Origin: Tricholoma matsutake
Lineage: Eukaryota; Basidiomycota; Agaricomycetes; Agaricales; Tricholomataceae
DNA: 64,000 nucleotides
NCBI GenBank assembly: GCA_026075535.2
Contig: AP026544.2
Span: 992,001-1,056,000, forward strand
Direction: 5' to 3'
Part shown: piece by piece, positions 54,463 to 64,000 of the stretch
Layout of the letters: every line of letters starts with the position of its first letter
How positions within the stretch are numbered: the first letter of the stretch is position 1
Translations under genes and position numbers: made by a program
The notes under the pieces: model-generated
What the model saw: only the letters and a program-made list of their open reading frames with translations
Told to the model about the DNA's origin: nothing
Database searches by the model: none

Positions 54463-55975
54463 CCTTTTGCAGAAGGCACCTTGCAAAAATAAATTCCTAG
54501 CCATTGTGAATGCTTTTCTGGCATTGAAGGTGTGTGATAGGACTGGAGTAGCTGCCATTGCATGTGTGCAACATGGATGTTATGCACCCAATGCATTGGT
54601 AGACTTGTTCCAGGAGAACAGCAAAAGAATGTTGACTTTGCTTTTCTTCAAGCACTGAAGACTACCAGGGTTGACCCTCAACAGGGAGTAATGCTGATTT
54701 ATAACATTGTCTGCCAGTACATCATCTACCTTCTGGAGCGCATTGGTGCACATCTTCCAGCTGACCTGACCATTGACCAGGCCATTGGGCTTATGCATGT
54801 ACATGGTCACAAGGATAAATGCTTTTTTTGCTATGCTCCGTCTTTCATTCCAGGCTCTGGCATTGTAGCAGGAGAAATACTAGAGTCCCTGTGGTCATCA
54901 CTGAATTCCATTTCCCCAACAGTCAGGACAGCGACCTTGCCACATTGGGCAGAAATGCTCGATGATCATGCTACAGACTCAAATCACAAGAAAATGCTTG
55001 GCATGACTGCTATGCTATGTGCAAAATCTCAAGAAGCCCTTGAGATTTCCACACAACTCGGCAAGCACCATGCTGACCTTACAGCAGCATTTGGTCAACA
55101 GGTGGTTGAAAGATGTGAGGATGAAGTGACTGCAGCAGAATTGCTCAGGCTGACAGATGTTAAGGCCATGGATATCTACACCACTCAGGGATCGGGAGTG
55201 GGAGTGGGAACAGCAATGGCAATGGGAGTGGGAGTGGCAATGGTTCAATCTGTGGTTGAGGAGTGGATTGATTTCGCAATCATCATTCAACAAATGCAGT
55301 AAGTACTGCCTAACATATTCATATATCACAACCCATTGTTGGTGTACACCAGGATTGAATTATGAGACAAAGTCCACTGACTTGGTACATCACCAAATGT
55401 TTCTGACACACAATCTGTTGAAAGGGAAAGGGAAGCTCTCACATCCCACATGGAAACCTTAACAGATTTACAAAATGCTGCCAATGTTGCTGACCATGAC
55501 ATTGCTCTGTCACAAATCAGCCATTACAATGTTGACAACTCTGATGACTTAGACGCTTCAGACGAAGACACACCTACAGCATCAGGGCCTTCACATCTTC
55601 CAGCTGACAGAAATGCTGTTCCAGTTGAGGAGCAACAAGTATGCCTCCCATTTAGGGGCCCTCTGGTGGAGGTGGAGATTCAGCTCAGGAAGAATCAGAC
55701 AAGCCGACTGCTGCATTAGCTGTGGGAGCTCATTGTGGACAAGTCATTTCAATATTCACACATTATTCAAGCAGCCCCAAGAAAGGTAGTTCACACACAA
55801 GCACGAGCCACTGTCCAGGAGTTGGTTAACAAAATTGCCCTGCATTCCTGAATGTATAACCATTGCCAAAGCAGATTGGTGGCACTGGATTGTGACACTG
55901 AATTGTGACACTGACACCTTAAATATGTTTCAGTGGTTAAAAAAGGATGACCTCAATGCTAGCCACTGGGTGCAA

Positions 55976-56213
55976 GGCACAATACTTCCTGAGAAGTACT
56001 GTGAAAGTATCCTGACAGTATTCCTAATATTGTCAACATAGTTCACTAGAGGTATTTTGACAGTATTGTATTATATTTTAATAGTACTGAAGGTACTGAA
56101 GTAGTATTCTAGATTGGTATGCATACTGGCAAAATATCCCTTGGTGAGTATGGTGGCAGTATTAGGAGTACTTCCAGAATACTGACATCATACCTTCTCA
56201 GAAGTATCTTGCT
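55976..56213. mobile_element. small MITE-like inverted-repeat element, about 240 bp
   Basis: CACAATACTTCCTGAGAAG at the left and CTTCTCAGAAGTATCTTG at the right are imperfect inverted repeats, with CAGTATT motifs inside both arms. It separates two parts of the KDZ C-terminal coding region. A TGCA-containing flank repeat is suggestive, not clean. Confidence 0.5.
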
Positions 56214-56839
56214 GTGCAGCCAGTGAGCACAGCTATTCTGAACCTGAATGTGCCAGGCTCCACTAATATTTGTCTGTCCTGGATTTGGCATAATTCTCAC
56301 ATTTGGACTGGTGTTACTGCCTTCCCCGATGCTGCTGCCATACCCACTCCCATGATTGCTCCCGGGACCCACCCTGCTCCCAAATCCTTTCACAGCCCCA
56401 CTCCCAGTCCTGCCGATTGATTTTGCAGATGTACATCTATTTTGCGGCTATTTGTTCGCATTGCACTGAACTTCTTGGATAGTCAGGCAAGTACATTGGC
56501 TTCGCTCATGGGCTCAGAGACATAGATGGAAGGAGGAATTTCTGCTGGTCACATATGAAATGCAGTGGACTGTGCAGTATTTCATTTATCACAGTGAATG
56601 GTGGCAGTCAGCCTTGCACTCAGAGAATACCTTGCCTGGCCCCCTAGCCTATGCTAACCGTCAGTGGGCTTTATGGTGCGAATTAGCATTCAGGGCTGAC
56701 ACTGTGTTTGCATCAGCAAATGTTGATTACATCTCCCCTCTATGCCCTCTATTATGTAAACTCGATCATCTTGATCTTTACGATCATCATGTCAAATAAA
56801 TGTCTCTCACTCTTCAACCCTTTTTCTTTACAATCAGGG

Positions 56840-58948
56840 CCAAAAGGTCCACTCCAAATGCATACACAGCAGATTGTTTGGTATGCAGAGCCCTGTTTCC
56901 ATCAAGTCCTGTTGCACATGGAAGGGGCAAATGTCTCTAAGCAAAAATGGATGCAAAATATTCTATATTGTGAGCTTGTAAGCAGGATCTTTTATGAATC
57001 AAGTGAGAGATTTGTCACTGAAAAACATTGCAGTTGTGCATCATGTCTCAAATTGGCTTCACCATATCAATCGGCCTGGTGTTTGAGGTGCCAATCCTGC
57101 TTCGTTTGTTGGCTGACAGTCTTGCTGAGGTGAACTTTGACCACCTACCACTTGGATTCCATCCATCCCTCTTGGCTGCATTGAATGATGATGTCACCCA
57201 TGAACTTACAAGCAGTCTAGTGCCCTCATATGCCCTGGATTGGTGGAGACATCATAGCAAACTGGCAGCACACAGCATTATGGGCATTGACACTCTGGAT
57301 CAGTACCTTGATCACCATAAGCAGTACTTCACTGAATCTGACTCACCTGCTGCTGCTTCCCAAGCCATTGCCACTCCCTCTCCCACTCCCTCTCCCATTT
57401 CCTCTCCTGCTCCTGCTCCCGCCTCCGCCCCCACTCCCACTCCCACTCCTGATTGCTGATCCTGCATCAACCTCTGGGGTCTTGTGAATGATATGCTGCA
57501 TGAAGCATGCAGTACGCTTCAGTTTGTAGATGGCTGTGAATCATTGGCAGAAGCTGCATTTAATGCCAATGTCAGGAAAGCAGCAGGGTTACACCGACTT
57601 CATGAGCTTGCTCTACTGAAGGAGCTCCAGGCTGAACCACAGCCTTTGGCAATGGGATCAAAACCCCCTCAACATGTTGGGCAACCTTCAAGGAAAACAG
57701 TGGTAAGAAGAAAATTGGAACTGGTGGCAGCAAATGCACAGGTAGAACTTGAGCACCTGAAGTCCCTTCCCCCCAGCTAGTGTTGCCATGGCTCAAGCTG
57801 CATTTTTTGCTATCTTGGGAAATAAATTATGTAAAATCACTAAAATATTTGAGGAGCTAGATCCCATCAAGAGCCGAGGGGTCTCCTGCCAACTCTAAGT
57901 GATCAGAGAAGCGGTTCCTGAGATATTCCAGTGGCTTTGGAATGGCTCAAGCCAAGCCATTTCAAAGCCACTGGAATATCTCAGGAACCGCTTCTCTGAT
58001 CACTTAGAGTTGGCAGGAGACCCCTCAGCTTTTGATGGGATCTAGCTCCTCAAATATTTTAGTGATTTTACATAATTTATTTCCCAAGATAGCAAAAAAT
58101 GTGGCTCGAGCCATGGCAACACTACCCCCAGCTCCTACAAGTGGACCTGGGGTGTCAACATCATGGAAAATGATGTTTTGGGTGCTAATGAGAAGACCAA
58201 GAGCATGGGCAAACAACAGCATTCCAGGTATGGGTTGTCTCTGCCTGATGGTGCAAAGGAAGGAAGGAGTGGTCGAGCACACCAATGGTCTCAACAGTTG
58301 CATCCAATGCCTATGGTTGACCCACCAACGGTATCAGACAATGGAGCAGATGATTCATCACCTCCCAGCCCTGCTCCCGGCCCTGCTGCTTCTCCCACTC
58401 CCATCCCCGCTCCTGCTCCTGCTCCCATCCCCACTCCCACTCCTGTCCCCAATGCTGTCCCCATCCCCAATGCCGTCCCTGTCCCCAATGCCTTGCCCGA
58501 TGCAGAAGCTGGCCAGCCCACTGCCTTGTTTGCTGCTATGGTTTAGCAAGGCAAAAATGTGGTGTCAAGTGCCGATCAGCCCACTGCCTTTCAGGCAGCC
58601 ATGGCATGGCAAGGCAAAGATGATGCGTCAAGTGATGCTGATCAGCCCACCACCTTTCAGACAGCCATGGCATGGCAAGGTGACAATGATCAGTCATCGT
58701 CTTCCCCTAAAGGTTCCCTGACTGGCTTTGATGCTGCTCCATTTTATCTTTCTGATTCTACCTCCTTGTCTCCAGCTGCCAATCCAACTTCAACAGATGT
58801 GGCCGATGCCATCCTATCATCCTCAAATATGGCTGCTTTCCCCACTGCATCTGATGCTGCAGATGCTTTTCTGTCATCCTCAGAGACTAGATCTAATGGT
58901 GAATCCAATGCCAAGGCCAATTCTGATGTAGAGGCACATCACAGATAG
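56840..58948 (+). pseudogene. KDZ cargo gene P4, split by a palindromic MITE
   Basis: Starts around 56840 with VLLHMEGANVSKQKWMQNIL and a Cys-rich CSCASCLKLASPYQSAWCLR. A frame change at about 57060 leads to NFDHLPLGFHPSLLAALNDD and LDWWRHHSKLAAHSIMGIDT. After a CCCACTCCC repeat comes MNDMLHEACSTLQFVDGCES (57484). The frame is broken at 57778 by a MITE. Removing it and one 8-bp duplication restores the frame into SYKWTWGVNIMENDVLGANE. The tail has two QPTxFQxAMAWQG repeats and a Ser-rich end at 58948. I know of no function; it lies just downstream of the transposase on the same strand. Confidence 0.5.
57778..58124. mobile_element. palindromic hAT-type MITE, 347 bp
   Basis: Starts TAGTGTTGCCATGGCTC and ends GAGCCATGGCAACACTA. 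The arms pair almost to the centre (about 57950), so the whole element is one large hairpin. CCCCCAGC flanks it at 57770-57777 and 58125-58132, an exact 8-bp duplication. The intact arms and exact duplication suggest a fairly recent insertion. Confidence 0.9.
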
Positions 58949-59147
58949 AGAACCCCACTCCTTCTCATATCACTTTGTGGACCTACCCTCCTGCAGACCT
59001 CACTCTGCTGATCTACACTCCTGCAGACTTCAGTTATGTTGATGAGACTTGGTTGTCTAGCCCTGATGAGATGATGGACACTGACATTGAATGATGCATC
59101 ATGTATATATAGTGTTGTGGGTAGTAGTACATTGTACATAGTAATAT

Positions 59148-59946
59148 CATTGTTTTTGTGGTCCTGTCAAGCCCCGATGTCAGTGCTGCTTCCCCATTCC
59201 TGCTCCCATTCCCACTCCCATCCCTGTCCCTGTCCCTGTCCCTGTCCCCTTCCCCTGCAATTGCATTTCAAACATTACTAATGTCTGTACTATGTTCTTA
59301 ATGCACATCTATCTGTACAGTACAGCAGTAAAGCAGTAATCTAGTCATTGGTTAATTAATAGAGTATGTACAGATATATAGTGAGTTCGATGGCGTCCAT
59401 TGAAACAGATATACAATGTGTACAGTCAATAGTATGCATAGGTTAATATTGCCCATTCCCATGTCCATGCCCAATGGCGATACCTTGGCCATCCCCATGT
59501 CTGTGTCCATGGCTGTGGCTGTGTCTGTGCCCATTGCATCTCAAATGTTACTAATGTCTGTATTACATTCCTAATGCATGTCTATTGTAAGGTATAATAG
59601 TCAGTGTACATACAATGTGTACAGTCAATAGTATGCATAGGTTAATATTGCCCATTCCCATGTCTGTGCCCGATGGCAATGCCCTGGCCATCCCTGTGTC
59701 CATGTCTGTGTCCATGGCCATGTCTGTGCCCATTGCATTTCAAATGTTACTAATGTCTGTATTACATTCCTAATGCATGTCTATTGTAAGGTATAATAAT
59801 TAGTGTACAATGTAATCATTGGTTAATATAGTATGTATGTGACTTTATATAGTGAGTTTGACAGTGTCCATCAAACCCATATCATTTGATACAATGTATG
59901 CATTCGATAGGTCATATCATTTGATACAATGTAGCTTACCTATGTG
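59148..59946 (-). repeat. KDZ right inverted repeat
   Basis: Inverse of 28297-29249 with two, not three, internal tandem units, so it is about 150 bp shorter. It includes the CCCATTCCCACTCCC run (about 59200-59220) and the outer end GTAGCTTACCTATGTG. Confidence 0.85.
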
Positions 59947-59953
59947 AACGTGC

Positions 59954-61720
59954 TACAGTGATCTGGAGTACAATCTTGCAATAGTAAGTTGGTGGTGGTC
60001 ATTGCCTAATTACTCTTCAGAGATCTCCATTTGCTTTTTTTTGCAAGAAAATTACCATCTCACCAGTAGAGGAGGAAAGGTTGGGAATGCTCAACAATTG
60101 GCAAGCTTGTTATACACAACCAATACAACCTGGCACCATGCTGTTTGCATTCCCTGCTTATGTTCATCATCATTCTTACATCCAGCTACAAACTGATGTG
60201 AATAAACCCTTGAGAATAAGCTACTAGTAAGCTCAACTGTCTGTGCTTGTTGCCAGCCAAATTCAAGGGGGTTCCAGAAAATTAACAGCCTTCATTGTTT
60301 ACCCACCATCATTACTTTCTCTGTCTGTTCCTGCTTGATTTGAATGCCTCACAAGCCCAGTTGCTGATGCTGTACTCAAGATCAACACATTGCAGATGGT
60401 ACTAGATACCATTTCAGTCTGTGAGTTTGTTTTCAAGGAATCTTTTGACTTACCCATCTTGTCTCGCATCCAGTAGATTTTCACTTAATGACACTCCCAC
60501 TGATATCCTGTTATCTTGTTATCTGTCACAGCCTACATACCTCCAAAATGGCCTGCAAGTCTCTGGCTTTCCCCTTTCACCTGATGCATGTTGCTGAACC
60601 ATCAAGCATAAATGGTTGGTCATCAGTGATGGGGGATGCTGAAACAGCCACTCCTGGGGTTGGCAGATCTTGTGCTGAAAAACTGGAAGCTATCATATGC
60701 CAGGTTTGAGTTGGCCTTAGTGAGACCCAAGGTCTTGGTAACTTGAAGTGCTGTCTGCTGTCATCCACATCCCACCCATCACAAGTATGTCCCCACTTTG
60801 CTATGATTTGAGTATGTAGACCACATACATTGTGTTACCATGTACCTCCTCATCCATCTTGCATCACTTGTTGCACCCTGCCCACCCTTCTGGGGCTTGT
60901 CTTCCAAATTGGGGACCACCATGAGTTCCTTTGCATCAAGCTTGCTTCTACCACCCCTCTCAGACTCAATATCATGTGAGTTCCAAAAAAAACTAACAGC
61001 CTGGTGGCAGAGACTAGCTAACCATCCTGATATGGTAAATTCAAACTCTGGAACCCTTGTCCAATTGATTCCATTCTTTCTGCTGAGCTGTGCTAAGCAT
61101 GGGAAAGTGATGTGTTGGCCAGGCACACATTTTGATCTGATGTCTGCTATTGGTGGATCTGTGACCTCTTGTTCCATAATGTTTAGTGTTAGTGCAAAAC
61201 CCATTTATCTGCTAGCTAAGACCATACAGGTTCTCTCTACAAGAAGGGGGCAGGATGCACACACATGATGGGGGAATTGATGGTTTTGATGTGAAGTTGG
61301 TTGAGGAAGGTGTTTTGCACCACAAGTATAGGTGGAATACCTAAGAGAACACAACTGGGGTCTTCTAGGTGTATATTTGGGGTTTATATGCTATTTTACA
61401 TATATTGTACATTGTTGCTACCAACATGTGCATACATGCATGTACTGGAAGTCCATTCCTGGTCATCAGGGACAGACTACACTATCTTGGGAAGGCAGGA
61501 ATCAAGGTGAATACTCATGGTCAATCCACACGGGGAAATGATAGGGTAACAGTGTGGTATTTGAGGTAGATATCTATGATAATAGTGAGGGGAAGAATCT
61601 GAAAGAGAAGAAGGGAAAAAGGGGAAGAAGGAAGAAAGAATGTATGTGAGGCTATATAAATATCCTATGGAAATAGCCAAGAGTAAACAAGCACAAGAAT
61701 GCATAAGTCATGAGGCTTAC
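59954..61720. other. unassigned DNA right of the KDZ element, with one minus ORF
   Basis: The clearest frame is minus 60779-61204 (141 codons, MGFALTLNIMEQEVTDPPIA, then NGINWTRVPEFEFTISGWLA). It looks like real protein sequence but I cannot place it. It may extend across stops to 60577. I looked for the HxD ... H of 2-oxoglutarate oxygenases (TET/JBP genes often accompany KDZ elements) and did not find it. The A+T-rich part at 61560-61721 may be the LTR of gypsy-D. Confidence 0.35.
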
Positions 61721-61721
61721 A
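61560..61721 (-). repeat. possible gypsy-D 3' LTR start
   Basis: On the minus strand a purine run (GAGGGTGGGAGGG) is followed by TGTAAGCCTCATGACTTATG at 61721, and a TATA-like ATATTTATATAG comes about 50 nt later. Position after a chromodomain and a purine tract suggests an LTR. The far end and a second LTR are not seen. Confidence 0.4.
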
Positions 61722-61857
61722 CCCTCCCACCCTCTAAAAGGTATGCACAGTGGGCAGAGTGTTATCAGTAGTAAGCAGGGGAGAAATTAAAATCAGCCAC
61801 AGCATCAACCAAAAAACAATGGGTGCATTAAAAAACCCAGTGGGAAAAAGCTACTGT

Positions 61858-63331
61858 GTTCCCTCTACCTTAGGAGCCAACCAGTTGTCCAGTGCAGTGC
61901 TGTCCTCAAGTTCACGTCATGGTAACCATAGGTCATCAGTCATGGAATAACCAGCCCACTGAACCAAGTATTGAAAATCATGTCCGACCTTTCGCTCGTC
62001 AACAATTTTCTCAATCCTGTACTCCTCGATTCCATCAGAAGTGACAATTGGCCTGGGTCAAGTGTGTTCACGAGAAGGGAAAAGCTCTGCATTGTTTTCA
62101 GTGTGGCATTTCAACAGGGATGAGTGGAATGTAGGGAACACATCAGGGGCATTTGGGAGATAAACAGTGTAGGTTGAAGTTTCGGGGAATGTGTGTGTCA
62201 CCATGAAAGGTCCATCCCAGCGAGGGAAAAATTTAGCTACATCCTTCTTGTCTCCAGCTTTATATCCTCATTGTTGGTGTAAGGTGGACAACATCACCTT
62301 GTTGCCCACAGCGTACACTTCTTCTGGGCCACATCCTTTGTTGGCATGGAAACTTTGAGCAGCTTTGGATGCCAGCAGATTATCTTTTGCCTCGTCCATG
62401 TCACTTTCCAGTCGAGAAATGATGCATCTCACCATCACTTCTTCATCCAGGGGATTTGCAACACACGAAGGCATGACAGGAGGGATGACATGAAGTGTGT
62501 GCCCCATCCACAGTTAGAATCTGGAATACCCTGTTGAGGCATTAACAGAGTTCATAATGTTGAAATGGATGATGGGCAGCACTTGGGCCCAACCCCTTTG
62601 ATTCTGTTCCACATGGAAATGGATGCACTGATTTAGGGTTTTATTCATATGCTCGCTCATGCCATCCATCTGAGGGTGGTAGGCTGTTGACATTTTTAGG
62701 TGAACACCAGTCAACACATGCAGTGCCTTCCAGAATTTCGAGACAAACAGTTTGTCTCTGTCAGAAATCAGCTTGAGGGCAGCCTGTTTTTGCAATACCA
62801 TTCATTGAAGAACATGAGTGCCAGTTTCGGAGCAGAGATGTCAGTCCATGTGGTGATCAGATGGACATCAGACCCCATCTGATCCATTATGGTAAGGATG
62901 CAGTTGTGGCCCTCATCCTCAGGCAGTGGTCCAATAAAATTGAGGCAAACTGAGTCCCCTCATTCATTGGGTATAGGCAAAAGATGCAGTGGTCCTTTAG
63001 CCTTTGAAGTTGGGCCCTTATTTTATTGGCATTCAGTGCACCCAGGTATGTATGCAGATTCCAAATCTCATTGCATATTAGGCCAGTAATAGCTCTCGTG
63101 CAAGGCCGCATAAGATTTGTCAGCCCCAAAATGCCCAAAAGTGTCATAGGCCAATAGGGCATGGCATGGGTACAGGTAACACTGTGTGTTGACAGTCATG
63201 GGTATGGGATTGCCATACCCAGGCAACACCGTACCCTTTTCCATGGTGTTATGGGTATGTGCAGGTATGCTGGTACCTGGATTTTGGTCAGGTGAGTAAT
63301 CATCTGACCTTGTTGAATACTCATGACACAT
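61858..63331 (-). pseudogene. gypsy-D integrase with chromodomain, fragment
   Basis: The zinc domain reads HALLAYDTFGHFGADKSYAA and CTECQ (63120-63030). The core has VCLNFIGPLPEDEGHNCILT, with Asn in place of the first catalytic Asp, then LISDRDKLFVSKFW (second Asp) and GMSEHMNKTLNQCIHFHVEQ (Glu) at 62514-62801. The C-terminus ends with a chromodomain, EYRIEKIVDERKVGHDFQYL followed by VQWAGYS and LEDSTALDNWLAP (62053-61858). CGA-to-TGA type stops occur. RT and gag are missing: the right side stops at about 63331. Confidence 0.8.
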
Positions 63332-63339
63332 CTAATTCT

Positions 63340-64000
63340 AAACTATAGGATGATCCAACCACCATCATAGCATGGCCCAAATGACATGAATCGTCGTTTG
63401 GGCCTATAGTAAGTTTTCTTATGTTTCATTTCTTGTTTTTTGTAAACTAACTGATTATGTTTCTTCTTTTTCAGGTTCTAAACTACTGATAACAACAGAC
63501 GATGACAGCTAATGACACACACCCAACAGTGCCATGTCACCCAGGCCCAAACGACGTGATTGTGTTGTTTGGGCCCATGGTAATTTTTTTTAGTTCGTTT
63601 CTTTTTTTCGTAAACTAACTATTTTGTTTCTTTCATTTCCTAGGTTGGAATTCCCTTGGAATGAGGAGCTCACATGGAACGACCCCACACCAATGCCGCC
63701 ATGTCATGACAGCACACCACCCACCCCAGCCTCATGAGCAACTGCTCATGGGGTGGATAGCGGGTGGAATAACGACGATGACCAGGAGGAGGACCTGAGG
63801 ACCCAACTGCCACCACAAGCAACTGCTTGTGGGGTGGAAATGGGGATCGACAACTACAGGCACACCACCCGCCCCAGCCTCACGAGCAACTGCTCATGGG
63901 GTGGATAGCGGGTGGAATGACAACAATGACCAGGAGGAGGACCCGAGGACCCAACTGCCACCACAAGCAACTGCTTGTGGGGTGGAAACGGGGATTGATG
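63340..64000 (+). other. spliced hairpin modules, plus orientation, run off the right edge
   Basis: Two introns are predicted: 63409-63474 (GTAAGT ... ACTAACTGAT ... TTTCAG) and 63580-63643 (GTAATT ... ACTAACTATT ... TCCTAG). Each donor directly follows a hairpin: 63374-63404 (GGCCCAAATGAC with its arm) and 63544-63575 (GGCCCAAACGAC with its arm). The third exon repeats a unit of about 125 bp at least twice, with CTCATGAGCAACTGCTCATG (63731, 63880) and CCACAAGCAACTGCTTGTGG (63811, 63961) palindromes. The first exon start GTTCTAAACTACTGATAACA recurs in element C. Stops in all frames near exon starts argue against coding. Confidence 0.6.

Larger units (their letters stand above)
52612..56799 (+). 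pseudogene. KDZ transposase with N-terminal CxC2 zinc domain
   Basis: The N-terminal region (52612-52870) joins across a short intron to a CxC2-type Cys/His cluster (about 52990-53130: VCNHC, then HRQNPFHCIESWTG). CQCQGEHRIALDLV and YGHSQKDPLKPEPGSLANFC (53730-54090) complete the CxC2 block. The KDZ domain follows: VANGNLKADHV, GVAAIACVQHGCYAPNALVD, YNIVCQYIIYLLER, MHVHGHKDKCFFCYAP and GEILESLWSSLN (54200-54960). The C-terminal part includes QYSHIIQAAPRKVV and EMQWTVQYFIYHSEWWQSAL (56560). Two blocks where family members have Asp (VDGN and YDV) read Asn. Introns at about 54142-54179 and 54352-54472 contain repeats. Stops and frameshifts show it is dead. Confidence 0.8.
28297..59946. mobile_element. 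giant KDZ DNA transposon, 31.6 kb with nested insertions
   Basis: Terminal inverted repeats occupy 28297-29249 and 59148-59946, starting CACATAGGTARGCTACATTG. AAAGTGC (28290-28296) and AACGTGC (59947-59953) flank it, a 7-bp duplication with one mismatch. It carries a CxC2-type KDZ transposase (52612-56799) and four other genes. Removing gypsy-B with its own inserts, a 347-bp MITE and a 240-bp MITE leaves about 13.3 kb. KDZ elements are abundant in mushrooms. Here both ends and the whole cargo can be seen. Confidence 0.8.

Noticed and set aside
54430..54465. (GATCT)n as a regulatory site
   Set aside because: Only four units within a KDZ intron; ordinary slippage.
59954..61300. A TET/JBP oxygenase gene beside the KDZ element
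   Set aside because: TET/JBP genes are known partners of KDZ elements in mushrooms, so I looked for the HxD ... H ... R pattern. The minus ORF 60779-61204 and the cargo genes do not show it convincingly.

Overview
The window is a transposon graveyard from a basidiomycete (Agaricomycete, mushroom-type) nuclear genome. Signs of this are KDZ and CACTA/Plavaka-type transposases, several Ty3/gypsy families, fungal Zn2Cys6 clusters, and introns of about 45-70 nt with CTAAC-like branch points. I see no rRNA, CRISPR, prokaryotic operon or real tRNA gene. The only long intact gene that looks like a host gene is a 530-codon single-exon ORF of unknown function at 749-2341 (minus).

Layout. (1) 1-2758: edge of an unknown minus-strand gene, the 530-aa gene with its promoter, and a decayed fragment. 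(2) 2759-17604: gypsy-A, with 425-bp LTRs. It is interrupted by a 7.7-kb CACTA/Plavaka-like transposon (3494-11240), two hAT-type MITEs and a fold-back element, has lost its RT core, and shares its 3' LTR with the start of a second copy. (3) 17605-25970: gypsy-II on the minus strand, cut by a solo gypsy-A LTR and bounded or cut by two copies of an unusual TIR element. (4) 25971-28296: a GTTTAGTGTTT-ended MITE and unassigned relic DNA. (5) 28297-59946: a 31.6-kb KDZ transposon with long inverted repeats of about 0.8-0.95 kb and a 7-bp target duplication. It encodes a CxC2-type KDZ transposase and four cargo genes. Gypsy-B (31088-48835, chromodomain integrase) sits inside it, and gypsy-C (38017-47725) sits inside gypsy-B. 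(6) 59947-63331: relic DNA and a chromodomain gypsy-D pol fragment. (7) 63340-64000: spliced hairpin modules.

The most unusual item is the TIR-element family (6660-8598, 17605-19647, 23352-25409; 10-bp target duplications). Each copy has C-tract TIRs, subterminal GGACTCTGCTC-like repeats, and a tRNA-like sequence with Pol III box motifs near each end, both pointing outward. The core is a series of exon-intron modules in which a GGCCCAAAYGAC-type hairpin lies directly beside each 5' splice site. I know of no described family with this architecture. A second pattern is that three elements (the KDZ transposon, gypsy-B and gypsy-C) each carry a gene with a charged N-terminal part and a Zn2Cys6-like cluster. 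In both gypsies this gene is antisense, between the 3' LTR and pol.

Insertion order can be read directly: KDZ first, then gypsy-B into a cargo gene, then gypsy-C and a solo LTR into gypsy-B. The LTR-LTR differences I compared are mostly CpG versus TpG/CpA, and many stop codons fit CGA to TGA. This suggests the elements were cytosine-methylated and then decayed. All calls are by eye; no database search was run.
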